From: Hypholoma sublateritium FD-334 SS-4 | Taxonomy: Eukaryota; Basidiomycota; Agaricomycetes; Agaricales; Strophariaceae | Assembly: GCA_000827495.1 (NCBI GenBank) | Contig: KN817623.1 | Location: 73,585 to 137,584 of the forward strand | DNA: 64,000 nt | Direction: 5' to 3' | Shown: positions 1 through 11,422 of the stretch, piece after piece | How positions within the stretch are numbered: the first letter of the stretch is position 1 | How the letters are laid out: each line of letters starts with the position of its first letter | Notes under the pieces: generated by a model | The model's input: the letters and a program-made list of their open reading frames with translations, nothing else | What the model was told of the DNA's origin: nothing | The model's database searches: none | Made by a program: the position numbers and the translations under genes

Positions 1-1260
1 GCAACTACAACCCACCGAAAGGCTTAACGTAACCCAGAAAGTGCCTGAGCAGCCACGATAGCGCGGATTACCAGTGGACTCTGCGTTATGCAGTTGTTCG
101 AACATTGGGCGCCGTATCAACAGCAAACGAGGCGCCAGATGGGAGCGGTGCGGCGGAGAAGGCTCTGCAGAGAACCCACAGCCGTGGTACGACGAGGAAA
201 TAGGGCTATAAGGAAATAGTCAGCACGTTAACAATGATATACGGGTTATGCTTACCTGCAATCGAAAGATGGGCTTCAGGCAACACCAATACTTTCGCTT
301 GGGAGTCAGCGCACGCGCAGGTCGAGAACCGGGAAGGTAGGTCACTGGATAACTGTCAGCGGTGGCTGGTTCATGACACGGAGAGAAAACATAGCCGAGC
401 CGCCAAGCGGACGCGCGAGCACCCGGAGACCGAATGGACTCAGTATTCCGGGGCTGCGCGTGCACGGACACGGTCTGCAGCGGGCACCCGCTGCAGGCGG
501 ACCTTGCGCAATCGTGGCCCTGTCGCTCCGTGTATGAGATCCTGAAAATATACATAGTTGAAGGTAAGCGAGAGTCAAACAAGGGACGAGTGCAGTACAC
601 GCACCTCTGCTGTCCTATGAGCCCATCTCCGACAACCCGCGCATGTTCACGATTCGGTGGTGGTCTTCCGGCTTCGCGACGTGCAGAGCGGCGAGTGCGC
701 TGGTGGATATGTGGGTGCGGCCATCCGTGGAGATGCGCGGCTCAGTAGCCAAGAGACCAGCGTCGTGGGGTGGATGTTGCCGAAAGGTAGACAATCGAAC
801 CCTTCATCGAAGGTCAGCAAACTAACGAGAGGATTCAAAAATGTACATACCTCGTGCCCCGAGGCCGGGGTGGGGATTTTTCGATGGACGGGGCATGCAA
901 ACCCAGAGTAAAGTACTAATCAAAAGCGATACGACGGTAAGCATATATCTTGAAATAAATGGATGGCTCACAGATTATGATGACTCTTTCATGAGTGACG
1001 GACCTGAAGACGAAATATCTACAACTGAAAATCAGCGAAAAAAGGTAATACAAGCGCAATATGCGCACCTTTACCGAGCCATGCACTCTCCCACCCGTTT
1101 CCACCCGCATCCTCCAGTCGCTGGCGATCTTGGTGTCTCGCGGCTACGCCGATGTCGTTCGATTGTCGGTTGATGGCATCTTCATAGCTCGAGGCGGCGG
1201 CAGCGTGGAGGAGGGAGAGGAAGGTGCGCAGTGCGAGCGGCGAGCGAGGATGGTGGCAGA
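1..1260. other. Gene-free flank
   Basis: I see no gene here. Several short open frames exist on both strands, but none has a recognisable domain, a convincing start or a plausible splice structure. The stretches near 590-700 and 1050-1170 translate to vaguely similar peptides (a 'QYTHL...' and a 'QYAHL...' start), which could be two diverged copies of one relic about 470 bp apart. The resemblance is too weak to call. Confidence 0.4.
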
Positions 1261-2300
1261 GGTAAAGCGTGAAAATGAACTTGACGCGCGTACAAGTCAT
1301 TTTAAAACTCCGACGGACCGGCGGGCCGCCAGCCTCCCGCAGAAAACATAAGTATTCTGCGGAGGGCGGCGCGCATCGACGAGCGGTGGGGAAGGAGAGC
1401 GCGACCAAACGATGTGTAGAGATATGCGGAAGCGGGGTGGGCGGGCGCAATATGGCGGACGAGGAATGATAGTACGTGGGGGAGGTGGGACTCGGAGCGC
1501 GGGACGGCTGGGGACGTTATGTGGAGCGAGCGAGGTGCTGAGAATGCGGGCGGTGGAAATCGGAGGCACGAGACCAGGAGGCGGCGTGCATGAGGGGTAT
1601 GATGGCGCGACACGGATGACGGGGCGCGCGCGGACGGCGGGCGGGCGTGATGAGCGCGTGGACGGCGGGCGGAGTACGGCTAGAGAGGGGACGCAGCGAG
1701 GCGTGGGGAGGGCGGGGTCAGAGGTTGGACAAGTGTGGTAGGTGCGAGTGCTGGGGGGCGCGCGCAAGGCGAGGTCCGGCGATGGAGCGCGGTGCGCGCA
1801 CGTACATGGGGCGCGGGACGGCGGGGAGCAGCGAGCGCGGGAAGCGGCGAGCGCAGGGGGCGGGGAGCGTGGAGAGTGCTGAGAAGGCGGGATAGTGGGG
1901 GCGTGGGACGGAGGGAGGCGGGGCGATGACGGGCCGCGCGGCGCAGGGGACGATGAGGGCGCCGGACGGCTTATGCGCGCAGGGCGTTGAGCGCTGCGGG
2001 CGCGGGCGAGCGTGGGGGGCGGCGAGCGTGGGGGGCGGCGAGCTCAGGGGAGGGGCGAGCGTGGCGGACGGCGAGCTCGAGGAGGGGCGAGCATTGGGCG
2101 AGCGCGGTGGACGGCAAGCTCGAGGGAGGGCGAGCACGGTGGACAGCGAGCTCGAGGGAGGGCGAGCACGGTGGACGGCGAGCTTGAGGGAGGGCGAGCA
2201 CGGTGGACGGCGAGCGCGACGTGGGAGGGGGGTGGAGAGCGCGCACGCAGCAGCGAACAGCGGCGACGACGAGAGGAACAGCGGCAGCGACGGTGCTGAG
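1261..2300. repeat. G/purine-rich low-complexity tract
   Basis: The + strand is strongly G-rich and is built from recurring 'ggcgag', 'gagcgcg' and 'gcggacgg' words. Long frames are open on both strands at once (for example about 200 codons in each direction), as expected of biased, stop-poor DNA rather than of a gene. The translations are Arg/Gly/Ala-rich (+) or Pro/Ser/Arg-rich (-) without domains. I treat it as non-coding simple-sequence DNA leading into the tandem repeats that follow. Confidence 0.6.
2041..2212 (+). repeat. Tandem repeat, 32-bp core unit, five units
   Basis: Units begin at 2041, 2074, 2117, 2149 and 2181, each starting with AGCT. The last three are spaced exactly 32 bp apart and are almost identical (agctcgagggagggcgagca followed by cggtggacggcg). 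The second unit carries about 11 extra bases. It is a minisatellite inside the G-rich tract. 32 is not a multiple of three, so a protein repeat is unlikely. Confidence 0.85.
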
Positions 2301-2315
2301 ATTGATGGCGACAGC

Positions 2316-2996
2316 GGCCACATCTCATGCACGGTGCGCATGCGTGCTGCTCACAGTGTCGAGGCCGCAGCCGCCGATGCTAGTGACGATGGCGAGGGGG
2401 GAGGTGGAGGCCGCGCGCGGTGGGGAGGCCGCGGCCACATCTCATCGCGAGCGCATGCGTGCAGGGGCCGCGGGAGGGGAGGCCACATGTTACGAGTGGG
2501 TCTGTGCGTCGTTATGGGGCCGCGGCCTCATAGCAGAGGGCGGCCACATATCAGCGCGCGGGCGGAGGCCACATGCGCATGAGCGGAGGCCGGGTCCGTG
2601 CGCTGTTATGGGGCCGTGGCCTCATAGCAGTGGGCGGCCACATCTCAGCGCGCGGGCGGAGGCCGCATGTGGGAGAGGCCACATGCGCACGGNCGGAGGC
2701 CGCGGGTGGGAGAGGCCACATGCGCACGGGCAGAGGCCGCGGGTGGGTGGGAGAAAGGTGGGGGGCGGCCACATATATTGGGTGGGCGGCCTCGGATGGA
2801 GGTGGGAGGCCGCACGGTGCGGCCACATATCGAGAGCGGCCACATACGTAGTAAGCTATATTTAGAAAGCGGCCACATATATTTAGCACGGCCTCGACAT
2901 AGAAAATTCATCAGTGTCCGAGGCCTCCTGCCCTTTGCAGGCATGCGGCCACGAGAGGCCTCAAGCGGCCACATCTCAAATGCACGACATGTGGCC
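2316..2996. repeat. Satellite-like block with 13 GGCCACAT octamers
   Basis: GGCCACAT occurs on the + strand at 2316, 2433, 2481, 2542, 2567, 2636, 2677, 2714, 2767, 2821, 2838, 2871 and 2967, with one inverted copy (ATGTGGCC) at 2989. GAGGCCGC or GGCCTC words lie between them. Two larger direct repeats are visible: a segment of about 70 bp starting 'gttatggggc' at 2511 and again at 2605 (94-bp period), and a 37-bp period between 2677 and 2714. An N sits at 2693. The block abuts the 3' end of the minus-strand gene that follows. The variable spacing argues against a simple minisatellite. Function unknown. Confidence 0.85.
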
Positions 2997-3028
2997 GCTT
3001 TACAGTAATAATTAAATAGCGGCCTCAT

Positions 3029-3604
3029 TTATTTATTAAATAATAATTTAAAAAACATTTCGGGGGTTTCCGAGGGTGAGGAATTTTTTGGCGGCCTCAG
3101 ATTTGTCAGCAGGCGGCCACAGGCCTCAATGCAACGATCGGGGGCGGCCACCCTCGGAATAAGGCTAGCTCGGTCGAGCCACGCCGCCAGGTTGGGTTTC
3201 CATCCGATTTGATTTTGGATCGAAAGCGGTGGCCCCGCTATGGATAGATAGACCACGACGAAAGGAAACTCGCGATCGGCGATGCACTTGCGGGGCTGTG
3301 TAACTCCGTCGGCGGTTTTCTCAGGTGCGGTGGCACTAGTAGAGGAGGCACCCGGAGGCTGGCGGTCAGGTCCCTGGGTGCTGCACGGTCCTTGGAAAGT
3401 AGGATTCATCTGACACAGGACAGTTTGTGCGGCGGTGTAATATCCTCCTAGATCGTACGGTCCTGGTGTGAAGCACAATTCAAATACAGGTGCGATGTGT
3501 GCCACTGGCGCAGCGATTTGATCCTGTGTTCCAGCTGGAGCATCGGAAGGCTTGGGGAGTCCCCGTCCGCGTGAGGGCGCGTTATTATTGTCATTGACGT
3601 CCAT
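3029..3604 (-). CDS. Paralog of zinc-binding-like family, C-terminus lost
   Basis: The 191-residue product is clearly related to the protein encoded at 56,267-57,154. Both share an MD(x)nNN-SRG-PKPS-GTQ start, a PGPYD..GYY segment and the block FVVVYLSI-GPPL (here near residues 113-126). Beyond that block similarity stops: the last 60 residues are unrelated, run into the GGCCAC-rich repeat, and lack the family's C-terminal C-x2-C...H-x(4-5)-C motif. A frameshift or repeat invasion has probably replaced the C-terminus, so this may be a pseudogene. The start is an ATG 77 bp downstream of a TATATAAAG box (reverse strand of 3681-3689). No known domain is recognised. Confidence 0.6.
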   Translation of the reverse strand: MDVNDNNNAPSRGRGLPKPSDAPAGTQDQIAAPVAHIAPVFELCFTPGPYDLGGYYTAAQTVLCQMNPTFQGPCSTQGPDRQPPGASSTSATAPEKTADGVTQPRKCIADREFPFVVVYLSIAGPPLSIQNQIGWKPNLAAWLDRASLIPRVAAPDRCIEACGRLLTNLRPPKNSSPSETPEMFFKLLFNK

Positions 3605-3680
3605 TGAATGTGAGTGTTTGGAGATTGAATGGTTGAGTGTCTTTGAAGTGAGAGATAGAACTTTTTGAAAAATTGACGTG

Positions 3681-3710
3681 CTTTATATACCTGATGAATG
3701 CCACTAAGCA
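3681..3710 (-). promoter_or_regulatory. TATA box plus conserved 20-bp block
   Basis: Read on the minus strand, a TATATAAAG box follows a 20-bp block (+ strand 3691-3710, ctgatgaatgccactaagca). The block matches 17 of 20 bases upstream of the minus-strand paralog at 22,886-23,488 (23,621-23,640), again directly next to a TATA-like box. This suggests a retained core promoter of the family. Confidence 0.6.
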
Positions 3711-3780
3711 ATGGTAAGCCACACCGGTGGCCTGGGCCACAAGGATAAATTTCCTGGCATCGCTTTCATTATATATTTGA

Positions 3781-3925
3781 GGCCACAGTGGCACCCTGAT
3801 AAACTCCACGGCCATCGGCGCCGAGCGCAAGTTTCATGCGTACGGCGACAGCTAGAATGAAATTTTCGCCCATAACGGCCCTTTCCTGGCCTCACTTCCT
3901 TCATACATTCCAGGCCACAGTGGCA
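3781..3925. promoter_or_regulatory. Two copies of GGCCACAGTGGCA
   Basis: The 13-mer GGCCACAGTGGCA occurs at 3781-3793 and 3913-3925, upstream of the minus-strand gene ending at 3604. A one-mismatch copy (GGCCGCAGTGGCA) lies at 23,735-23,747 upstream of its paralog. The half-palindromic shape would suit a regulatory protein site; this is inference. Confidence 0.4.
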
Positions 3926-3930
3926 TACTT

Positions 3931-4915
3931 TGAAAATAGATTATCGTCTTGCAGCGCAGCCAGGCCCCTTTCTCTTCTCATACAACAAAATGCTACACAG
4001 CACTGCTGGGTTTGAAAGTAACATGTGTGCGGCGTGGGCTGCGGTAGTTGAGAGCGCGCAGCCGTGGTTATCATCCTATGTGACGGTATGCGCCATGCAT
4101 GCTTGTCGTTCCATTTATCCTCCATCGCTCGACTATTACTGCCGCAGAATAATGAAATACGTTCAATTCAGTTGCGTGGCGTCTCTGGGACGCACTTACC
4201 ACGCGTAATCTGCTGCTTCGCAGAATTGACGGTTGTAATGCCCTGTCAGTGGGGATGGCTATTGGATAGAAATGGGGAAGAAATGGACATGGACGCACGC
4301 CCAGGGAGCTTGAAGCGGACCAGGACAAGATGGATTCACAGAAGGGGAGAAGGAGGGCCAGCGCAGACACGCACCCGTACGTAAGTTCACACCAGAGACG
4401 GGCGACGGGCGATGCGGCGGAGTGCGACGCTGCCTGTATGTGCGCCCGTGAGGTGGAGATTCTGCGCGGGTGACGATGTGCGAAAGCAGATGGCAGAGCG
4501 CAGATTAGCTGAGGACGCACCGAAGAAGGGAGTGTCGACTGTGGGACAGAAATCATCTCGAGTTCCCGATGTAGGCAGCAGGCTGTTCTCTGCTTCACAA
4601 AGGAAATACGTCTCGGGAAGCTGCTCGACGTGGCGCGCCGTCGATGAAAGTGATGACGCGACCTCTCCGTTCATCGGCGTAGATACGGAGAGCAGTACAC
4701 AGGTGAGCGCATGATGGTAGCGCCGCCCACGCGTGATCGGTGGATCCCCGCTAGGTGGTGTGCATGCGCATCCGTGGACGCATAGGCGCCCTTTGATGAA
4801 GCCGCGACGGGCGGCTCCCGCACGATATATGCGTCTACGGGGGCGGAGCGTCTCGCATATTCGCCATCTCCACAGCCGCGACGTTCGGGCGCGCGAGCCT
4901 GTCCCAAAATGCGGC
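3931..4915. other. No gene seen
   Basis: Open frames of up to 175 codons exist on the minus strand (around 4071-4598), but they show no domain, have overlapping frames on the other strand and lack a convincing promoter or splice pattern. I see nothing I can support here. Confidence 0.4.
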
Positions 4916-6530
4916 TGTGCATCTTACTTGTGCGTATTTGTCTGATTTCCTTGTTGACACTGCATCCTCGTATAAGGGACAGTCACCACCGGCGTAACCA
5001 CCATTCCCCAGGACGTCGGGACAGTGCTGCCATGCGTCCGTGCGCAATTTCGTTCACCAACCAGCGTGGACCACCACGCTCGGGAGCGCAGCGCAGCTCC
5101 CTTTGACGGTATGTCAGGCCTTGCAGCCAGCTCGCGTCGCCGCCGTCCACTCACCACCTCCCGCCGCTCACCTTCTTGGATATCGCTGCAGATCCGATTT
5201 CGTGCCCGCATTCGATTCGCTGTCAGGATACGCACTTACTCCGCATACGTTCCCCACCAACGCATGGCCACATACTGACGCTCGATCGAGGCTTGCTTCT
5301 CTCCTCATATCACGATACAGCGTTGCATGCGAACAAAGGCCCGAAATGCATGAGCACTCCCCTGCGCCATCGTGTACGCAGCGTGTCTCTTTCTCCCGGT
5401 GTGTCCCCGCTCATACTCGCCACCTGATTTCCCCCGATCTGAGCCACTGCTCCCCGCTCCCGCTCTCGCTCCTACGCAGCCTCGCCTTTGTACGGACGCG
5501 CGTGTACTCCGTATCCGATATATGGCGCTCCGCTCCCCGTGATATCATCATGCGCTCTGCACGAGCGGGTATGCGCCGGAATCGATAATCCCCCATCGCT
5601 CTACCCGTCACGATGACTCGTCCAATCCCGCCTGCCGCGGCCTTCCCAAAATCACGCGCTGGCTCCTCCCGCCATCGTCACGTCCGCGTCCCTGTCCACT
5701 CGTATTACGGCTCCAACTTCTGCTCTCGCCTATCTCATTTAACTACACATCGTCTACCTCCCCTCTTCCCGCTCTTCGCCTCCCGCATAGATCTCGCCTG
5801 CATTCGGACGCACGCGCGCGGTGTCAGATATACCTGCCCAGAGCGCTGCGCCCGGTCCCAAAGAATGGTAGCTCATGCGCGGGGCGTGTCTGCGTTGAGT
5901 GGGCACCTGTGCGTCATGTGCGTCGGCCACACGTGCCGTGCGCAGGGGCATTCTTCTCCCTCCGCCTGGTATTTCGAGCGATTCTCTGTCTCAGTCCTGT
6001 CCGCTGCGCACGCATATTTTATTTATACATCCACGGTTTCTTGCCCCAGTGCCGTCCTGCGCGCTGCTCCGCGGTCTCCGCCACCGCGGCCGGCTCCTCA
6101 GAGTCCCTCTCCACCCGCGCACGCGCGTCCACCGTGCAGTGCGCCTTGTACGCCGTGCAGGGTTAACCATGAGAGGCTCTTCGAGGTCGGCCGCGCAGCG
6201 TCCCTGCGCGCATGCGAACGCGCCGTGTGATATATTATGCACTCCCTTTGAGCGTACATCGCCCGGCGGCGCAGTCCGGGGTATCTGTGCGTGTGCGCAT
6301 TCTGACGCTGGGACGTGCTGCGCTGTCGCCTGTTGGTGGATCCTGAGAAATGGGCGGTGCGTTTATCTGAGCTTGTTTTATCGCTCGATCCCGCTCTCGC
6401 ATGGATTGGTGCAGTGCTGACTGGAGGAAGCCTCGCGCAGCGGCTAACATACTTACGGAATGACGGCAACGTACGATATTTTCTCATATTTTTAACAGTG
6501 TATAATTATCCGCTCAGCGCGTGTGCACTG
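4916..6530 (+). repeat. R1 repeat, copy 1
   Basis: First readable copy of a diverged repeat that recurs in the window. Its anchors are: A, the 16-mer tgtgcgtatttgtctg at 4929 (identical at 6642); D, tagatctcgcctgcattcgg at 5788 (matching 20,245 and 54,577); C, a gctcatgcgcggggc motif at 5869; B, gcagtgcgccttgtacgccg at 6136 (identical at 20,581). An intron-like stretch (gtgtgtcccc...ctacgcag, about 5395-5480) is matched by similar GT...AG stretches in copy 2 and in the copy near 19,700. The unit may therefore be a decayed multi-exon gene, but no copy has a long frame. It is pyrimidine-rich on the + strand. Confidence 0.6.
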
Positions 6531-6619
6531 TGTAGAGATCCGCGAAGCACGTAAAACGAACAGGCGTCTCTTGAGCACGGTGTAATGCTCGAACAAGTGC
6601 ACGGCCTACCAGCCACACC

Positions 6620-8337
6620 GGTTGTGGCTGTGCTTCTTGTCTGTGCGTATTTGTCTGGCGTCCCGCCCGTTTCCTCCCAGGAGTCATCCCTTCCACCCCG
6701 ACCGTTCTTCCACAATGCACTCAAAGCTCTCCACCCAACGTGGTAGCCCCCATTTGGCAGCGCAGCTTCCCTCCATGGTATGTCCAGCCACGTTTATCGC
6801 GGCGCACTAACGCACTCACACAATGTATCAGCCCCTGCTGCCCAATGCTGCCCAACTTCTTGCCCGTCGCCGACAATCTGCTGTAGTCCGCCCTCACAAC
6901 TCACGGCCAGGATAGATATATGCCAACTCCGCGTACGGTATTCTCCTGCACCTTTTCCTACGCTGACACGTTCCACGCTGTGGGCTCACTCTGTTGCGCT
7001 TTCCCTTTCGCGGGCCGACGACCCAGCCTAACTTTCCCGTACGAAACGCACCCTGCTCCCGCCTATCTGTACATGCTGCCTCCTTCTCTCGGTGCGTCCC
7101 ATTCACTTCGCTCGCTCCGATCTCCTCTGATCTACGCCGCTGCACCCCCGTGCCCGCTCCTACACAGATCTGTCTCCCTCTGGGCGTTCGTGTCCTCAAG
7201 GCCTACCGCACGGCGAACTGCACCCATGAGGGTGAGGTTTGTTATCTCTATGTGTGCAGGAGCGTGTATGCGCCTGCACCGTCCGCTGTTCCACTTCTGC
7301 GCCACCTGTTCGTTGGTTGCCTGTCATGTACAACGATCGCCTTCCTTCCCCTTATTTTTGCATGCTCTCTACTTTACAGACGCACGCTCACTTTTTCTCT
7401 ATGTATATGCTTGGTTCATCGGCTTCCGGCGACCTTCTATGTCTTCAATCCACCACCACTTCCACCGCCTTCTTCCACTGCGCTCTCCGCTACGCGCAGC
7501 GGCCAGGCCCCTCCGTTGTAGGTGCGTCATCCACTTCCTGGTGTGCCCGTCTGTCCTGCGCTCTTTCATTTTCGCCTATCCGCTTTGACATCAGCTCTAC
7601 TCGCCCTCCACCCGACCCACACCTCCCGCGCATATGCGAGATGTATATGGGAGCACGCGTGCGATGTCAGCCTTGCCTACAAAGCGTGATGCGCCCCTTG
7701 ATTTTTCATCGCATCTCATATGCGCGGGGGAATGACTGCGCTCAGTCACACCTGAGCGTCGTATGCGGGTCGTTAGCGGGTGTCGTGCACCCAAGGCTCT
7801 TTTCTCGTGATTGATCGACACCACCTTTACCTCTCCCGGTTGTCAGAACGCAATCCTGTTCCTGTGCCCCGCCCACTGCGCACGCGTCACCGTCTCCCGC
7901 TGTTTTCATCCAAGTATTTGACTTCTCCACCGTGTCGGTACGTTGTACCCTCCCCTCCGCACCCTACCCACAGCCGACTCAGCGGCGGTTTTTACCTGCA
8001 CGCGCGTTCACTTCGCAGTGCGCCTTGTAGTAGTACGCCGTGCCGGGGATTAGATATCCCATGGTCATCGGCTACGCAGCGTCTCTGCACGCGAAAGCGC
8101 CATGTATGCTTTGACCGCGATCTGTGTTCGCTTCGAAGTTGGTGCGGGTGGCATCGCCTGCGTGGGGGGGGCGCATATGAGGTGTCTGTGTTTCGAGCGT
8201 ACATCCTGAAGGACTCGAAGGAGGTGGAATGCGCTGGGGTATATGTGGTGCCCAGCTGGAGAGAGCTAATCACCCACTTTGTTTGGCAATGCGCGGGACC
8301 AGGTGGAATGTCTGTCTCGGGAGATAATTACTTTTAA
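6620..8337 (+). repeat. R1 repeat, copy 2
   Basis: It carries anchor A at 6642 (about 1.7 kb after copy 1), the 'actccgcgtacg' word at 6925, an intron-like GTGCGTCCC...CTACACAG stretch around 7100-7176, a diverged anchor D near 7648, anchor C near 7712 and anchor B at 8017, where a short TAGTAG-like insertion interrupts it. The parts come in the same order as in copy 1, so the two form a head-to-tail pair. The long frames (for example 6920-7588) overlap in three phases and contain no recognisable domain. Confidence 0.6.
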
Positions 8338-8562
8338 CTAGGCGGTAAACCATCGTTCCAATACGTAGTTGCTTCTGTGAATACATTTGGATATTCTCGA
8401 GGGGGTGTATTCAGACACTGCAATTTCACAGCTTGAATAATGATGGTACATGTTCTATTTATGTTCTTGTTTCCAAGTTTTGATGATAGGAGAATGAATG
8501 GTATTTGGCTGTGCAAGCAGCATGTGACTATTGTGTGCGACGCTCCTTGAACTCCAACCACG

Positions 8563-9255
8563 ATGACCAACTCCTCCGATACTGACAACTCCTCTGTTCA
8601 CGCCATGTTATGCAACACATGGTACGGCGACGGCCTCGAAGGCGATGTCTTTCTGTTGAACGCAGATGGCACGGGAGAGGTACGCCGAACACACGCCGTA
8701 CCGCTCACTGACTGACTCGCCGAAGATCATCTCCAGCTCAGAAATGATCCTCTGTTTAGGACGGCCCCTCCGCTGGCGGATTGTCGGCTTACACGATCCC
8801 CCCACCGCGCCGCCGCCATCGCTCATCGACTGGATCCTCGCTCGCACACGTCCAGAGCCAGTACTGAGCGCTACGATCGAGATGCAGATCGTCAGGGAAA
8901 GGCCACAGCTCACGCTCTATTCGCGCCGCGCGACGGACGCGTGCCCCGAGAACCTCGTCGACAGTGCGTTCGTGCCGCGGGAGTTCCGTGTGACCATTGT
9001 GCGTGGCGCGTTCGTTGCGTGGTGGAGCAGCAGGCTGCGTTCCCCCTGTCCGAATACGCTCTGCAGATGACGCTGGATAGGTCCCCGTATCCGCCGATGG
9101 AAGAGTGGGTACCGCGCATGCACAGTATGCTGGTGCAAACGCGCCCGTTTGATAAGCGATTTGATCCGTGCGATGGCGCATCCGAACATGGGTCTTTGAG
9201 GGTCTGCCTGCTTGGTGTATCCTCGATTATGTATGTACTTCTTTCTCTCGATTAA
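8563..9255 (+). CDS. Small spliced gene or relic, unknown function
   Basis: An ATG at 8563 opens a 39-codon exon containing 'CNTWYGDGLEGDVFLLNADG' and ending at 8679. A 57-nt intron (GTACGC...CTCCAG, 8680-8736) contains an in-frame stop. Exon 2 (8737-9255) stays in frame to a TAA, giving 211 residues. The first exon and the intron have the same lengths as in the copy at 21,224-21,631, which confirms this gene model as the ancestral structure. Exon 2 is less certain: another phase (8666-9070) also reads like protein, and similarity to the other copy fades, so a frameshift is likely. No domain is recognised. A 25-bp stretch at 9168 recurs inverted at 59,052-59,079. Confidence 0.4.
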
Positions 9256-10599
9256 CCCTCTTTTCGCTGTACTTGGACGCTGCCCTTCACGATGTACAAG
9301 TACCCCTGGCACGTAACATATTACTCTCCATGTGTTCCGATAATCCGAGTGTCTTTTGAACTTTCCAGAAATTGCGGGACTCATATGAGTGAAGCGCGAC
9401 GTGTTAACTGATGAGATACGTGAGTCTTACAATGTTGCCTGCCGTGATTGACTTCAAATGCTGTCTGATAGGGATAGGTTAGCTAGCTACTACGTCGCCC
9501 CGCAGAACATTATTCTAGTGCCCCATGTATTCTTACATCGTCCTGATCATGACTTTCTTTACGTTAGATCGCGCGCCCTGACTGCGCAGCGCCCCTCGTT
9601 CTGTCGTCCCAGTACGCCACCAACACCATCTGTCGGCCGTCCCTCCAATCGAACCCGCAGATCAAGACCTCCGTCTGCCCTGCGCACCGCACGGGCGCCT
9701 CCTGCCCTCATCCGAGGCACATGACAGCCGCAGCGCGCTTCCGAGACCCCACTCTTTGCTTGGTATATCCGCTGTTCGATGCCTGCATACAATGCTGCCT
9801 CTCCGCCCCTCGTTGACCTGCGCTCTGTCTCCTTTCCCGTCCGCCGCAGCTGCTGTATGCCTTAGGCCGGATTGCGGGCTGGATAAGTGCCTCGTGGGGC
9901 ACTGCGCGGGGCTAAGTATCTGCGTACGTACGTCTTGCGCGCATTTCGGTGCTGCGGAGTCGTTAGGCGCCTGTCACGCGTAATCTGTCTACTCCAATCA
10001 GGACAAGCTCGACTGGCTGATCCCCGAGGCGCTTCGACGCCGCTTGCTGCTCTCGTCGTGCCGCTTGTGCCGCTTGTAACGGGAACAGACACTTGCAAAA
10101 TCTCGAGCTGACCCTGGCTGTTGTTTGAACCTTGGCTTCGACACTGCGATATTTTGTCATGCTACGGGCCTCGGATCTTGATCGCTCCAGATACGTATAT
10201 GTTTTTAGCGGGCAGGAGAGATTCCTCACAACCCCAGATGCGTTGCTCTTGCGCTGGGGAGGGAACTTCTGAGCGCGCGGCGACGTCAACCCGTCGTGCC
10301 CGTGCCCAGTCAGGCTGCGGGTACATGTCGCGCGCAGCGCCCACAGGCTATTTCCAGCGGGGTGATGCACGACGCCCCATCGATTGGCTCTCGTAAACTA
10401 CGTACTTCACATCGCTCGTGATGTCTGCTTATGCATTTTTCACCCCCGAATTCCTCGACGCTTCGATCATCTGGAATTAGCGGCACGTTCCATATCATGG
10501 GCGCACTCGGCGAGGCTGTTAATTATGGACTCAATCATGATCCAGGCACGTTCTGGGGTGATTGAATTCTGTCCGTGGAGAGTGAATCTAATGTCATCT
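9256..10599 (+). repeat. Diverged R1-like sequence, no gene seen
   Basis: The stretch from about 9,560 to 10,390 is pyrimidine-rich on the + strand and shares words with the R1 copies, but no anchor is complete. Open frames are short and domain-free. The rest of the interval shows nothing I can support. Confidence 0.3.
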
Positions 10600-10608
10600 A
10601 AATGTACG
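10600..10608. repeat. Left target-site duplication (9 bp)
   Basis: AAATGTACG directly precedes the left terminal inverted repeat. The same nine bases directly follow the right terminal inverted repeat at 11,423-11,431. Confidence 0.85.
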
Positions 10609-11422
10609 GGATTATTCTATTTTGAAACCCGGTTTCTGGGGGTTTCAAAGTTTCTTACTTTGAAGCCGGGTTTCTGTAGGGTTTCAAAAAAGCAAATAAG
10701 GGACGGCAGTCAGTCGGCAGAGCATCGGATTCAATGTCCGCTTCAGGCGCGTGGTGGGCCATGGTCGCGCGTTCTTGACGCACTCGCAGCGCTCATCAAG
10801 CGCTCAGACATATTCTGCTTAGATATACACACCAGATGAGCAAAATTAAGGCCAGCAGCAATTTTCAGAGAGTCAGACCAAGTACACGCTTGACCGCGAC
10901 GCGTGTATGCCAGGCCACAATGCTCCATAAACATGTGTTCGAGAAAGCGCCGCAAACTAGGGACGCTAGACATGCGCTAACCTTGTCTGTGCTCATATTT
11001 GTCGAAATAAATGCAACGCCTTGATTTGAGGCCTACCATACTAGTCAGGGCGTATAGATGTAAGTACGAGCCATAACGCAGCGTGGACGCGCGTCTGAAT
11101 ACCACAATGGTCAAAATCAACTGAGTAGTTGAAGATATACCCCATAGAAAAATTTGAACCTTATTGATTAAATACGTGGAATCACTACTATACCATTTCC
11201 AGCCTTCTGCAAAGGATTTAGACCAAGAGTAGTATGTACGCAGGAAAGGCAGGGATAGGCAAGAGACGAACGGCCGAGCCGAAAGTACGGCAGCACACTC
11301 GGATCAATTCGGCAGATATTCACGCACAAACAGAGTACAAATACTGCACTCGAGGATTTCAAAAAATAGTTGTAGAAACCCTGGGTTTCAACGAGAAACA
11401 GGGTTTCGAAATAGAATAATCC
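10609..11422. mobile_element. MULE-like MITE, 814 bp, with TIRs
   Basis: The element begins ggattattctatttTgaaa and its reverse complement begins ggattattctatttCgaaa. The first 29 bases of the two ends differ at only two positions, and further GAAACCC/GGTTTC words extend the terminal repeats inward. A perfect 9-bp duplication flanks it. Nine-base duplications are typical of Mutator-like elements (established knowledge). At 814 bp without a transposase-sized frame it is non-autonomous. A short tRNA-like segment sits near 10,695-10,745. The good preservation of ends and flanks suggests a fairly recent insertion. Confidence 0.8.

Noticed and set aside
1926..2582. 218-codon + strand frame in the G-rich tract
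   Set aside because: Overlapping long frames are open on both strands, the composition is Arg/Gly/Ala repeats, and the underlying DNA is a 32-bp minisatellite whose period is not a multiple of three.
2316..2996. CRISPR-like array
   Set aside because: The repeated word is only 8 bp, spacing is irregular and the organism is a fungus; there are no cas genes.
7239..7814. 191-codon frame in R1 copy 2
   Set aside because: Three phases are open together in this pyrimidine-rich DNA, and other R1 copies do not preserve the frame.
10695..10745. tRNA gene inside the MITE
   Set aside because: A D-arm-like and anticodon-stem-like stretch (cagtcggcagagcat, then CGGA/TCCG) is present, but no acceptor stem or T-arm closes the fold.
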